The notes beneath the pieces are model-generated. The model searched no databases. It was not told the DNA's origin and worked only from the letters and a program-made list of their open reading frames with translations. The position numbers and the translations under genes were made by a program. A DNA stretch of 64,000 bases from positions 1 to 64,000 of the forward strand of contig NZ_BKAJ01000020.1 of NCBI RefSeq assembly GCF_007992495.1. Reading direction: 5' to 3'. The stretch comes from Reyranella soli (GTDB lineage Bacteria; Pseudomonadota; Alphaproteobacteria; Reyranellales; Reyranellaceae). This document shows, piece by piece, positions 51,788-60,274 of this stretch (position 1 is its first letter; each line of letters opens with the position of its first letter).

Positions 51788-53824
51788 ATGTCGACCGCCC
51801 AGGGACCCGATCCGCTGCCTGCCGACGCCTCTCAGGAGCGCCGTGCGCCCGTTCGCGTCGGGCTGGTCCAGATAAACAACTCGTTTTCCGGCCAGAACTA
51901 TCTGCCCTATTCGGTCGCGCTGCTGCAGACCTATGTGCAGAAAATGGCGGCCGATCCCGGCCTCTATGAGTTCCTGCCGCCGCTCTACAAACGGGTGCGC
52001 ATTGCCGACGCCGTCGAGGCCCTGAAGGACGCCGACCTGGTCGGCTTCAGCACCTACGTCTGGAACGGCCGCATCTCGCTCGAGATCGCCCGCCGCCTGA
52101 AGGCGCTGCGGCCGGGCATCGTCATCGTCTTCGGCGGTCCGCACGTGCCCGACCAGCCCGAGGCCTTCCTGCGGGCCAATCCCCAGATCGACCTTGCCGT
52201 CCATAACGAGGGCGAGCGGACGTTCCTGAAGTTGCTGGAAAGCTTCGCCGACCGCGAGGCCTGGCAGTCGCTTCCGGGCGTCAGCATGTTCAAGGCCGAC
52301 GGCAGCTTCGTGCGCAATCCCAACATCGATCGCGTACGCGACCTCGACGAGATCCCGTCGCCTTTCCTGGAGGGCGCGTTCGATTCGATCATGGCCGCCA
52401 ATCCCAACGAGAGCTGGATCGGTCTGTGGGAGACCAATCGCGGCTGCCCGTTCCGATGCACCTTCTGCGACTGGGGCTCGGCGACCGCGGCCAAGGTCAC
52501 CAAGTTCGGCGAAGAGCGTCTCTACCGCGAGGTCGACTGGTTCGCCGATAAGAAGATCGAGTACATCTTCTGCTGCGACGCCAACTTCGGCATCCAGAAG
52601 CGCGACGTCGACATCGCCAACTATGTTGCCGGCATCAAGAAGGAGACCGGCTACCCGGTGGCGCTGTCGGTGCAGAACACCAAGAACGCGACCGAGCGCG
52701 CCTACGAGACGCAGAAGATCCTGTCCGACGCCGGCCTGAACAAGGGCGTGGCACTTTCCATGCAGAGCGTCGACAAGCCGACGCTGGAGGCGATCAAGCG
52801 CGACAACATCTCGCTCGGCACCTACATGGAGCTGCAGCGCCGCTTCACGCGCGACAAGGTCGAGACCTATTCGGACCTGATCCTGGGCCTGCCCGGCGAG
52901 ACCTACGAATCGTTCGTCAAGGGCGTCGACCTGCTGATCGAGAACGGCCAGCATAACCGCATCCAGTTCAACAATCTGTCGATCCTGCCCAACGCCGAGA
53001 TGGGAGATCCCGCCTACCAGGCCAAGTACGGCATGGTCACGGTCGAGTCCAAGATCATCAATATCCACGGCGAGCGCATCGAGCTCGACGACGACGTGCC
53101 GGAGGTCCAGGACCTCGTGGTGGCGACGGCCGCGATGCCGCTGGCCGACTGGCGTCGCACCCGCATCTTCTGCTGGATGACGGCTCTGCTGCACTTCGAC
53201 AAGCTGTTCCAGATCCCGCTGATCATGGCGCACGGCATCTCGGGCATCTCCTACCGAAACATGATCGAGGCCTTCATGGCCGCCGATCCCAAGCGCTTCC
53301 CGATGATCGCCGAGATCAACGCCTTCTTCCACAAGGAGGCGGAATCGATCCAGAGCGGCGGCTCGGAGTACGTTTTCTCCAAGGAATATCTCGGCATCTA
53401 CTGGCCGGCTGACGAGTACATCTTCGTCGAGCTGACGGCCAAGGGTAAGTTCGACGCCTTCTATGCCGAAGCGGGCAAGCTTCTGGCCGAGACAGTGAGC
53501 GCCAAGGCCGCGGGCCTGCCGATGGAGATCATCGACGAGGCGATCCGGCTCAACCACGCCCTGGTCCACCAGCCCTACGCCAAGGACAACCTCAGGATCC
53601 GCCTGAGCTACGATCTGCTCGACTACTGGCACAAGGTGCGCGGCGGCGAGCAGGCGCTACTCAGCGAGAAGCCGTTGGCGATCGAGGTCGATCGTACCAC
53701 CAAGCCCTATGACGATTTCCAGAAGTGGTGCCGCGAGATCGTCTGGTGGGGCAACAAGAAGGGCGCCTATCTCTATTCGCCACGGTCGGCCGCCATCACG
53801 CCCGAGCTGGCCGGCCACTACTGA
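51788..53824 (+). CDS. Cobalamin-binding-type radical SAM enzyme
   Basis: A 678-residue protein read from ATG 51788 (a TTG at 51734 would add 18 residues). The N-terminal Rossmann-like domain (VGFSTYVWN, VIVFGGPHVPDQPEAFL, HNEGERTFLKLL) is the B12-binding-type fold found in class B radical SAM methylases. The cluster motif is CPFRCTFC (Cys220, Cys224, Cys227). A TIM-barrel core and a long C-terminal domain of unknown function follow. Possible reactions are methylation or rearrangement of an unactivated carbon in a sugar. The AKR gene starts three bases after its stop. Confidence 0.85.
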   Translation: MSTAQGPDPLPADASQERRAPVRVGLVQINNSFSGQNYLPYSVALLQTYVQKMAADPGLYEFLPPLYKRVRIADAVEALKDADLVGFSTYVWNGRISLEIARRLKALRPGIVIVFGGPHVPDQPEAFLRANPQIDLAVHNEGERTFLKLLESFADREAWQSLPGVSMFKADGSFVRNPNIDRVRDLDEIPSPFLEGAFDSIMAANPNESWIGLWETNRGCPFRCTFCDWGSATAAKVTKFGEERLYREVDWFADKKIEYIFCCDANFGIQKRDVDIANYVAGIKKETGYPVALSVQNTKNATERAYETQKILSDAGLNKGVALSMQSVDKPTLEAIKRDNISLGTYMELQRRFTRDKVETYSDLILGLPGETYESFVKGVDLLIENGQHNRIQFNNLSILPNAEMGDPAYQAKYGMVTVESKIINIHGERIELDDDVPEVQDLVVATAAMPLADWRRTRIFCWMTALLHFDKLFQIPLIMAHGISGISYRNMIEAFMAADPKRFPMIAEINAFFHKEAESIQSGGSEYVFSKEYLGIYWPADEYIFVELTAKGKFDAFYAEAGKLLAETVSAKAAGLPMEIIDEAIRLNHALVHQPYAKDNLRIRLSYDLLDYWHKVRGGEQALLSEKPLAIEVDRTTKPYDDFQKWCREIVWWGNKKGAYLYSPRSAAITPELAGHY

Positions 53825-53827
53825 GCG

Positions 53828-54790
53828 ATGCGGTACCGGCCGCTCGGCAAGACCGGCCTGCAGGTTTCGGAGATCGGCTTCGGAGCCTGGGGCATCGGCG
53901 GGCGTACCGTCGAGCAGACGTCCTACGGCGATACCGACGATCGCACGTCGCTCGCCGCGCTCGACCGGGCGCTGGAACGCGGCATCACCTTCTTCGACAC
54001 CTCGGCCGCCTATGGCAACGGCCATAGCGAGGAGCTGATCGGCCGGGCAGTGCGCGGCAAGCGCTCGCGCGCCGTCATCACCACCAAGGCCGGCTACGAG
54101 GCCTGGGACCGGGCGCCCGACTTCTCGCCGTCGACCATCGTCGCTTCGACCGAGCGTAGCCTGGCGCGGCTCGGCACCGACTATCTCGACCTGCTTCAGC
54201 TGCACAATCCGCCGCTGGACGTGGTCACGGCGCCGGACGTGCTGGCGGCTCTGACGGGGCTGGTCCAGGACGGCAAGATCCGGGCGTGGGGCGTGTCGGC
54301 CAAAGGGCCCGACGAAGCGCTGCAGGTGCTGCGCGCCTGCGACATCGCGGTGATCCAGGCCAACTTCAACATGATGGACGTGCGTGTCGTGAGCAGCGGC
54401 CTCCTGGCGGAGGTCGAGCGGCTGGGCATCGGCTTCATCGCGCGCACGCCGCTCTGCTTCGGCTTCCTGTCGGGCACGATCGGCCATGACAGCGTCTTTC
54501 CGGAGGGCGATCACCGCGCGCGCTGGCCACGGGCCCAGCTGGCCAATTGGGTCGACGGAGCGGCCGACCTGATGGCGGCGATCTCGACGGCGCCGGGCGA
54601 GGCGGCGGCTCAGGCCGCGCTGCGCTTCTGCCTGTCGTTCCCGGCGGTATCGACCACGATTCCCGGCATCATGCGGCCACTCGAGGCCGACCAGAACGCG
54701 GCGGCCAGCCTCTTAGGGCCGCTGCCGCGTCAGGCCGTGGAGGCGATCCTGGAGATCAATCGAAATCGACGGTTCTTCGTCTCGGCTTGA
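53828..54790 (+). CDS. Aldo/keto reductase
   Basis: A 320-residue AKR. MRYRPLGKTGLQVSEIGFGAWGIGG starts the barrel; the tetrad is visible as FDTSAAYGNGHSEEL (Asp and Tyr), TTKAG (Lys) and LLQLHNPP (His). It likely reduces a keto sugar or aldehyde made by neighbours and is coupled to the radical SAM gene. Its 3' end overlaps the convergent HddC-GmhB gene by 35 bases. Confidence 0.88.
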   Translation: MRYRPLGKTGLQVSEIGFGAWGIGGRTVEQTSYGDTDDRTSLAALDRALERGITFFDTSAAYGNGHSEELIGRAVRGKRSRAVITTKAGYEAWDRAPDFSPSTIVASTERSLARLGTDYLDLLQLHNPPLDVVTAPDVLAALTGLVQDGKIRAWGVSAKGPDEALQVLRACDIAVIQANFNMMDVRVVSSGLLAEVERLGIGFIARTPLCFGFLSGTIGHDSVFPEGDHRARWPRAQLANWVDGAADLMAAISTAPGEAAAQAALRFCLSFPAVSTTIPGIMRPLEADQNAAASLLGPLPRQAVEAILEINRNRRFFVSA

Positions 54791-55976
54791 TCCGCGCCGT
54801 GACGAAATCCAGAAGATTGCCGCCGCTGAACAGGTGCGCGTCGATGCCGGCGGCGGCCGCGGCCTGCAGGTCGGTCTCGCGATCGCCGATCAGGAACGAT
54901 TGCGCGGCGTCGACCGGCCACTCGGCCAGAAGCTTGCGGATCATACCGGGTTCGGGTTTGCGCAGCTCCGAGACGCGCCGATAGCGCTCGACGGTCCCCT
55001 CGGGGTGATAGGGACAGTATTCGAAGCAGTCGATGTGCGCGCCGTGCCGGCGCAGCTCCGCGCTCATCCAGCCGTGCAGGTCGAGGATGTGCTCTTCCTC
55101 GTACAGCCCGCGCGCCACGCCCGCCTGGTTGGTGACGATGAACACCAGGTAGCCCGCATCGTTCAACCAGCGCACCGCCTCGCGCGCGCCGGCGACCCAG
55201 CGGACCTGGTTGGGATGGTGGACGTAGCCCGTGTCCTCGTTCAGCACGCCGTCGCGATCGAGGAAGGCGGCGGGCCGCTTCATGATGCGCGGCACCACGC
55301 GTTGCGCGCGCTCGAAGTCCTGCGGCGTGCCGATGTCGATGAACGGCGCCTCGACGACCACGCCGTCGATCAGGCCATCCCGCGCCAGTCCCGGCAGCAC
55401 GTCGCGCTCGAGCGAGCAGGGGACGGCGCCGATGCGCGACAGCACGTCCTTGCGCATCAGGTAGACGCCGGCGTTGATCGGCCGGTCGAGCGCGCCGGCA
55501 GGAATGAAGTCGTGCACCCGTCGGCCGTCGACGGCGACCCGCCCATAGCGCTCGCCCGTTATGCCGCTGGCGAGCGCCATTCGGACCCAGCCGGTCGCGC
55601 CGTCGTCGTTGGCGGGCAGCAGCCCCAGCCAGTTGAAGTCGAACAACGAATCGCCGTTGACCAGGAAGAACCAGTCGTCGAGCCGGTCGGCGGCGAGCGC
55701 GAGTGCGCCGGCGGTGCCGGCCGGCTCGGATTCGACCGCCGTGTCGATCGCCATGCCGCGGATCGAGCGGCCCCGATACGACGCGACGAGGTCGCCGGCG
55801 CGGTAGCTGCAGAGCAGCAGCGCGCGCTTGATGCCGTGCCGGCTGGCCTCGTCCAGCAGGTGATCGAGGAAGGGCCGGCCGCCGACATCGAGGACGGGCT
55901 TGGCGGTGCCGCCGGTCAGCGCCTTGAGGCGGCTGCCGAGGCCGCCGACGAGGAAGACGGCCTGGTCGACCTTCAT
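54756..55976 (-). CDS. HddC-GmhB fusion: heptose-1-P nucleotidyltransferase plus 1,7-bisphosphate phosphatase
   Basis: A 406-residue two-domain protein read from ATG 55976, which overlaps the preceding glycosyltransferase stop as ATGA. Residues ~1-232 are a sugar nucleotidyltransferase: FLVGGLGSRLKAL, KPVLDVGGRPFL, LVNGDSLFDF (metal Asp) and DIGTPQDFERA. From ~235 a HAD-IIIA phosphatase begins: AFLDRDGVLNEDTGYVHHP, VTNQAGVARG, the zinc-loop-like CPYHPEG and IGDRETDLQAA. The two activities are consecutive steps of the HddA-GmhB-HddC route to GDP-D-glycero-alpha-D-manno-heptose. The order of reactions (phosphatase, then transferase) is reversed in the polypeptide. Confidence 0.85.
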   Translation of the reverse strand: MKVDQAVFLVGGLGSRLKALTGGTAKPVLDVGGRPFLDHLLDEASRHGIKRALLLCSYRAGDLVASYRGRSIRGMAIDTAVESEPAGTAGALALAADRLDDWFFLVNGDSLFDFNWLGLLPANDDGATGWVRMALASGITGERYGRVAVDGRRVHDFIPAGALDRPINAGVYLMRKDVLSRIGAVPCSLERDVLPGLARDGLIDGVVVEAPFIDIGTPQDFERAQRVVPRIMKRPAAFLDRDGVLNEDTGYVHHPNQVRWVAGAREAVRWLNDAGYLVFIVTNQAGVARGLYEEEHILDLHGWMSAELRRHGAHIDCFEYCPYHPEGTVERYRRVSELRKPEPGMIRKLLAEWPVDAAQSFLIGDRETDLQAAAAAGIDAHLFSGGNLLDFVTARIKPRRRTVDFD

Positions 55977-57058
55977 GCGGCCGCCGAGGCGTTGGCCACC
56001 GACCAGCGCGCCCGGCACAACAGCCTTTCCTCCAGCGGCTGGTCCGCCAAGCCCCAGTTTTCCGGCTGGTTGAGTTGCGGGCGGACGCCGTGCGCCCACT
56101 GCTCGGCGGGCTTGACGAAGTTGCGCTCGATGGAGGGGGCCAGAACGCTCTCCACGCCGGCGACCTTGCGCTTGGGATAGTCGAAGGCGCTGCGCGCGAT
56201 CTGCTGCAGCCGCCACCAGCGGAAATTGGTCATGACCTTGTCGACCTTGGACTGCAGCGGCGTCCAGACGTGGCTGATGCGGTTGCTGAACAGGCGGTCG
56301 TGGCGGCCCTTGAAGATGCGACAGGCTGGTGGCAGGCGGATCTCGTGCGATCCGAGCGCCACGGCTGCGTGCATGATGAGCGAATCGCAATCGAGCGACA
56401 GCACGGTGTTGTCCAGCGGAAAGCCGCGAACGGTGTGCCACATGGTGCGGCTCATCAGCAGGAAGTCGCCGCAGGCGTTAGTGTGCAGCTCGCGGATGTA
56501 CCATTGCGGCGGATTGGGAATGTGGCTGTAGCGGGTGCTGTCCAGACTCTCCAGCCGTGCCAGCAGGGCATCGTCGCCAAGGTTGCGCAGCAGCGTGGGG
56601 GACAGCACGACGTCGCAACGGTCGCAGCGGTACAGCGCGTTCTCGTGAAGATCCTGCCGCGCAATGGTGGCGATGATCTCGTTCGACAGATAGGTGTCGG
56701 ACGCCTTAGGCGAGACGAAGCGGCCCTTGGCGCGCCGCAGCCCTACATTGGCCGCGGCGGCGGGGTTCATGCCGGATTCCTGCGAGCCGATGAACCTTTC
56801 GTGATGCTCGCGCCCGACGACGATACCGCGCACCTGAACGCAGTCGCCTTGGGGCAACGGGTCAAGCGATTCGATGATGAGCGGTCGATCGTTTGGCGGA
56901 TTCCACTCGACCAGGATGATCTCGGAATCGATCTCCGCCCGTTGCAACTGGCGGACGAGAAAGCTGGTCGCCCGCCTGACTCGCAGATCAAAATCGCTGG
57001 TATAGCCGTCGTTGCGGAAGTAGGAGACGAAACTGACGTATGGCCGGGCGGCGTTCAC
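55973..57058 (-). CDS. Glycosyltransferase-like protein (GT-A fold)
   Basis: A 361-residue protein. SFVSYFRNDGYTSDFDLRV and IILVEWNPPNDRPLI are the opening strands of a GT-A-type family often annotated as glycosyltransferase family 2-like. NVGLRRAKGRFVSPKASDTYLSNE stands where the DxD strand lies; the expected DxD appears weakly as SDTY. CDSLIMHAA follows. No membrane segment. It probably adds a sugar to the surface glycan. Coupled to the HddC-GmhB gene. Confidence 0.65.
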   Translation of the reverse strand: MNAARPYVSFVSYFRNDGYTSDFDLRVRRATSFLVRQLQRAEIDSEIILVEWNPPNDRPLIIESLDPLPQGDCVQVRGIVVGREHHERFIGSQESGMNPAAAANVGLRRAKGRFVSPKASDTYLSNEIIATIARQDLHENALYRCDRCDVVLSPTLLRNLGDDALLARLESLDSTRYSHIPNPPQWYIRELHTNACGDFLLMSRTMWHTVRGFPLDNTVLSLDCDSLIMHAAVALGSHEIRLPPACRIFKGRHDRLFSNRISHVWTPLQSKVDKVMTNFRWWRLQQIARSAFDYPKRKVAGVESVLAPSIERNFVKPAEQWAHGVRPQLNQPENWGLADQPLEERLLCRARWSVANASAAA

Positions 57059-57263
57059 GTTGAACTGCTCAAGTGATGAAACGACCGTTATCGATATACG
57101 GGATTTGGCCTAGCACTGTAAGTGCTGTTACGGTCGAGCCAGAAAGTTCAGACCTTGTGTTGAATGTGCATCTCCTGAAGAAATCGTTGCAGGCTATGGA
57201 GTTGGCGGGATCTGACAACCTACGGCATAGTCGCCACTTTCTGCATAGGGCGGTTAAATTCGG

Positions 57264-58853
57264 ATGAGTGGGGCAGGTAAAGCGTCCCTGCGGGCGCGGC
57301 TGATTCCCTTCCTGGGTGGCCGGGCGACGGACTTCGTGGCGACACAGCTGCTGCACGAAGGGGGCGAGCTGTGGTCGGCCGATCCTCATCGCATCCAAGA
57401 GGCGATCGACAAGGTCGAGCAGGCATGGGCACTGACCCGGGATCCGGAGATCGCGATCCGGCTCGCCACGATGTACGACAGGGCCAACCGCAACGACGAT
57501 GCGTTGGTGGTCCTGCGCCAGGCGTTCCGCAAGGATCCGGGTCATGCGCTGCTGCGTCACCATGCGGCCATAACCCTGCTCAGGCACGGCGCCCCGGGCG
57601 AAATCCGTGACTTCTTCGAAAGCGTGCTGGAAGTCGACGCGCAGGATGCGTTCGCCCGTTTTGTCATGACGCTGCTCGATCGATACGACTCCTGGGCCGC
57701 TCAGTTGGCCTCGTCGATCGAGCGCAAGCGGGACGGCCGGCAGCCCTTCGTCATCTCGCTTCCGGTCTGGGGGGAAACGCACTCGGCGTACTGCGAGCGC
57801 TTTTTCTGCGCCTCGTTGCTTTCGCCGAACAACCTGCCGGCCTTGGCGCGCAATCATTCGGTTCACATTGCCGTCTTTACGACCGCGGAGAGCGAGCAAG
57901 CGCTGCGTGCCAAGCCGCTGTTTCGCCGTCTCGAGGACCATGCCACGGTCGACTTCATTCACTACCCCGCGGACCTCGTGGACTACCGCGCGGTCATGCA
58001 AGCCTGCTACGGCCACGAGAAAGTCCACTATTCGCAGAATTCGCTGGCCTTCTACTACGAACGCAACTGCAAGTTCGCGTTGATGTCTTGCGCTCACTAC
58101 GTGGCCCTGACGGCGGGACGTGCGACGGATGCATTTGTCAGCTGCCTTGTTGCTGACCTCGCCCTGAACGATGGCGCCCTGTTGGCCATGGCCACGCGCA
58201 TGAGTGCTGCCGATGCGGTTCTGGCGCACGCCATTCAGATGCGCGGCAAGATTCTGCGGCCTCTCCTGGAGCATCAGTTCCGCGACGCCGACGGAATTTT
58301 GAGGCTTTCATCAGAGAGTTGCGCAAGGCTCGTCATTGAGCACATCCCTGCCGACAACTTTGCCGATGCCGGCCGGTCGATCGACCCACCGCTGCGAATC
58401 GCCTGGCGGGTCGGCGACGACGGATTGCTCATCCATGGCAATCACTACCATCCGTTCCTGCTTCGGCCGAAAGCGTTCGATCATCCCCTGCGGCTGTCGG
58501 TCGACCCCGTCGACAGCCGCTTCATCGACCGCACCTCTCTCGATGAGGCCAGGATCGATATCGTCCAGGATGCGAGCATCGTCTGCCTGGGCATCGACGA
58601 CGACCCGATCCTCGACGCCTTGCAGGAGGGCGAAGGGGCGCCTTCGGTGCCTCGGTTCGCGCTGTGGCTATGGGGATATTGGGGGAGGCTGCGCGGCAGG
58701 CTGTTCCGTTCGCCGCTCCGCTACGGCTCGTTGGAACGTCATGAAGAGTGGGCGCGCGTGGAGCAGGCGGCCGCCTCGCTGGTCGACGCCATCGTCGACG
58801 AGGCGGCGCGCCTCGAAGAAGCCAACCAGGCCAGGAAATCGTGGCGGCTGTGA
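57264..58853 (+). CDS. Unknown protein with TPR-like N-terminus
   Basis: A 529-residue protein, function not recognised. Residues ~40-145 look like tetratricopeptide-type helices (AIRLATMYDRANRNDDALVVLRQAF and following). A mixed domain from ~155 begins PFVISLPVWGETHSAYCERFF, and HIAVFTTAESEQ resembles the first strands of some glycosyltransferases. The C-terminal part has a beta-rich region (WRVGDDGLLIHGNHYHPF) and a final helix. No ribosome binding site is obvious. Its position between glycosyltransferase and methyltransferase genes suggests glycan assembly. The 205-base upstream gap is relatively AT-rich and probably carries its promoter. Confidence 0.7.
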   Translation: MSGAGKASLRARLIPFLGGRATDFVATQLLHEGGELWSADPHRIQEAIDKVEQAWALTRDPEIAIRLATMYDRANRNDDALVVLRQAFRKDPGHALLRHHAAITLLRHGAPGEIRDFFESVLEVDAQDAFARFVMTLLDRYDSWAAQLASSIERKRDGRQPFVISLPVWGETHSAYCERFFCASLLSPNNLPALARNHSVHIAVFTTAESEQALRAKPLFRRLEDHATVDFIHYPADLVDYRAVMQACYGHEKVHYSQNSLAFYYERNCKFALMSCAHYVALTAGRATDAFVSCLVADLALNDGALLAMATRMSAADAVLAHAIQMRGKILRPLLEHQFRDADGILRLSSESCARLVIEHIPADNFADAGRSIDPPLRIAWRVGDDGLLIHGNHYHPFLLRPKAFDHPLRLSVDPVDSRFIDRTSLDEARIDIVQDASIVCLGIDDDPILDALQEGEGAPSVPRFALWLWGYWGRLRGRLFRSPLRYGSLERHEEWARVEQAAASLVDAIVDEAARLEEANQARKSWRL

Positions 58854-58948
58854 CCGTGTCGGGGCCAATCGGCCGGAAGAAAGCCGGTTTCGGCACTACC
58901 ATTTGCTGGTGAAGCTGTTGTATTGATTGACTAATCGGGGCAATAGCA

Positions 58949-59020
58949 ATGAAGGCAGGTAAAGTGTTTGTGGATGGGCGTACGGCCGGGCACAGCCTTT
59001 CGGATCACGGCGGACGATGA
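58949..59020 (+). CDS. Possible leader peptide overlapping the methyltransferase start
   Basis: A 23-codon frame starts at ATG 58949, eight bases after GGGG, and ends in TGA 59018-59020, overlapping the next start codon as ATGA. The peptide (MKAGKVFVDGRTAGHSLSDH and three more residues) is not recognised. It may serve only to couple translation. Evidence is position and ribosome binding site only. Confidence 0.25.
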   Translation: MKAGKVFVDGRTAGHSLSDHGGR

Positions 59021-60261
59021 GCGACGCGCCACGCTGTCGTTTGTGCGGAGGGCGGCGTCTCTCACATTTCATCAGCCTCAGTGAACTTCCGATATCCCAC
59101 TATCTGAGGAAGAGCCCGCAGGATCCCGATCCGCGCTTCACCGTCGACTTCGAGAGCTGCCAGGACTGTGGCCTCCTGCAGATCGTGAACGCCATACCCG
59201 CCGACCTGATCTACGGCGAAGCCGACACGTATACGACAGGCTTTCAGCGGCCGAGGCATCTCGAAGACCTGATCACGACGGCGGTCGCCCGCCAAGACCC
59301 GGCGAAAGCCATCGACGTCGGCTGCAACGACGGCAGCCTGATGGAGAACCTGCGTCGCGCGGGCTATACGCAGGTGGTCGGCATCGAACCCAATGCGGTC
59401 GCCGCCGACATGGCCCGCAAGAAGGGCTATGACGTCTACACCAGCTACCTGACCCAGGCGCAGGCACAGCAGATTGTCGCCAAGCATGGCGCGTTCGACA
59501 CGCTGTTCCTGCGCCATGTCGTAGAGCATGTCAGCGACCTCGAAGACTTTTTCGCCGGCATCCGGATGTTGCTGCGGGACGATGGCCTGCTGGTTCTCGA
59601 GCTTCCCGAAGTGGAGGAGAGCTTCAGGCTGGGCAGTCCCGCCATCCTGTGGGAAGAGCATGTGAACTATTTCACGCCGGCGTTGGTCGAGCACATGCTG
59701 GGGCGGTTCGGCTTCGAGGTTTGTGACCGGCGCACCTACGTGTTCGGCGGCGGCTCGATGGCTTTCGTCGCCCACAAGCGGGCCGTTCCGGTCGCAACCA
59801 CGCCCAAGCTTCCCGATCCCGCTCCGACGATCGAGCTTCTGCGCCGGTTTGCCGGCGGCATCGAGCGGCAGAAGGCCGAGTTGAACGGCCTCGTGTCGCT
59901 GGCGCGGTCGAACGGCTTCAAGGTCCTCGTCTACGGGGCCGCGCCGCGCTCCTGCCTGCTGGCATCCGTTTGCCAGATCGCAGACAAGATCGACTTCGTC
60001 GTCGACGACAGACAGGACATTCAGAACCGGTTGATGCCGGGGACGCCGAATTTCGTGCGGCCGCTTGCCGAGGTGGCCGGCGCCGTCGGCGGCAAGCTGC
60101 TGTGCCTGCTTGGCGTCGGCTCGGAGAACGAATTCAAGGTGCGGGCCCGTATCGAGGAGGCGGTTTCGGCCGACGTCGCGTATGTCAGCCTTTTCCCGCC
60201 GCGCGATATGCTGCAAAGCGTCGACGCGGCGCGTCGTGCCATCACCGCCAGCCAGAAATAG
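59017..60261 (+). CDS. Sugar C-methyltransferase-like protein with zinc-binding start
   Basis: A 414-residue methyltransferase of the NovU/TylC3-type architecture. N-terminal zinc site: CRLCGG and CQDCGLLQ. SAM domain: AIDVGCNDGSLMENLRRAGY, VGIEPN and FLRHVVEHVSDLEDFF. The C-terminal C-methyltransferase domain has LVYGAAPRSCLLA and FVVDDRQDIQNRLMPG. Enzymes of this build add a methyl group to carbon 3 (or 5) of a keto sugar nucleotide, giving branched sugars. It stands 13 bases before the first aminotransferase. Confidence 0.85.
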   Translation: MSDAPRCRLCGGRRLSHFISLSELPISHYLRKSPQDPDPRFTVDFESCQDCGLLQIVNAIPADLIYGEADTYTTGFQRPRHLEDLITTAVARQDPAKAIDVGCNDGSLMENLRRAGYTQVVGIEPNAVAADMARKKGYDVYTSYLTQAQAQQIVAKHGAFDTLFLRHVVEHVSDLEDFFAGIRMLLRDDGLLVLELPEVEESFRLGSPAILWEEHVNYFTPALVEHMLGRFGFEVCDRRTYVFGGGSMAFVAHKRAVPVATTPKLPDPAPTIELLRRFAGGIERQKAELNGLVSLARSNGFKVLVYGAAPRSCLLASVCQIADKIDFVVDDRQDIQNRLMPGTPNFVRPLAEVAGAVGGKLLCLLGVGSENEFKVRARIEEAVSADVAYVSLFPPRDMLQSVDAARRAITASQK

Positions 60262-60274
60262 GGATCGTCACAGG

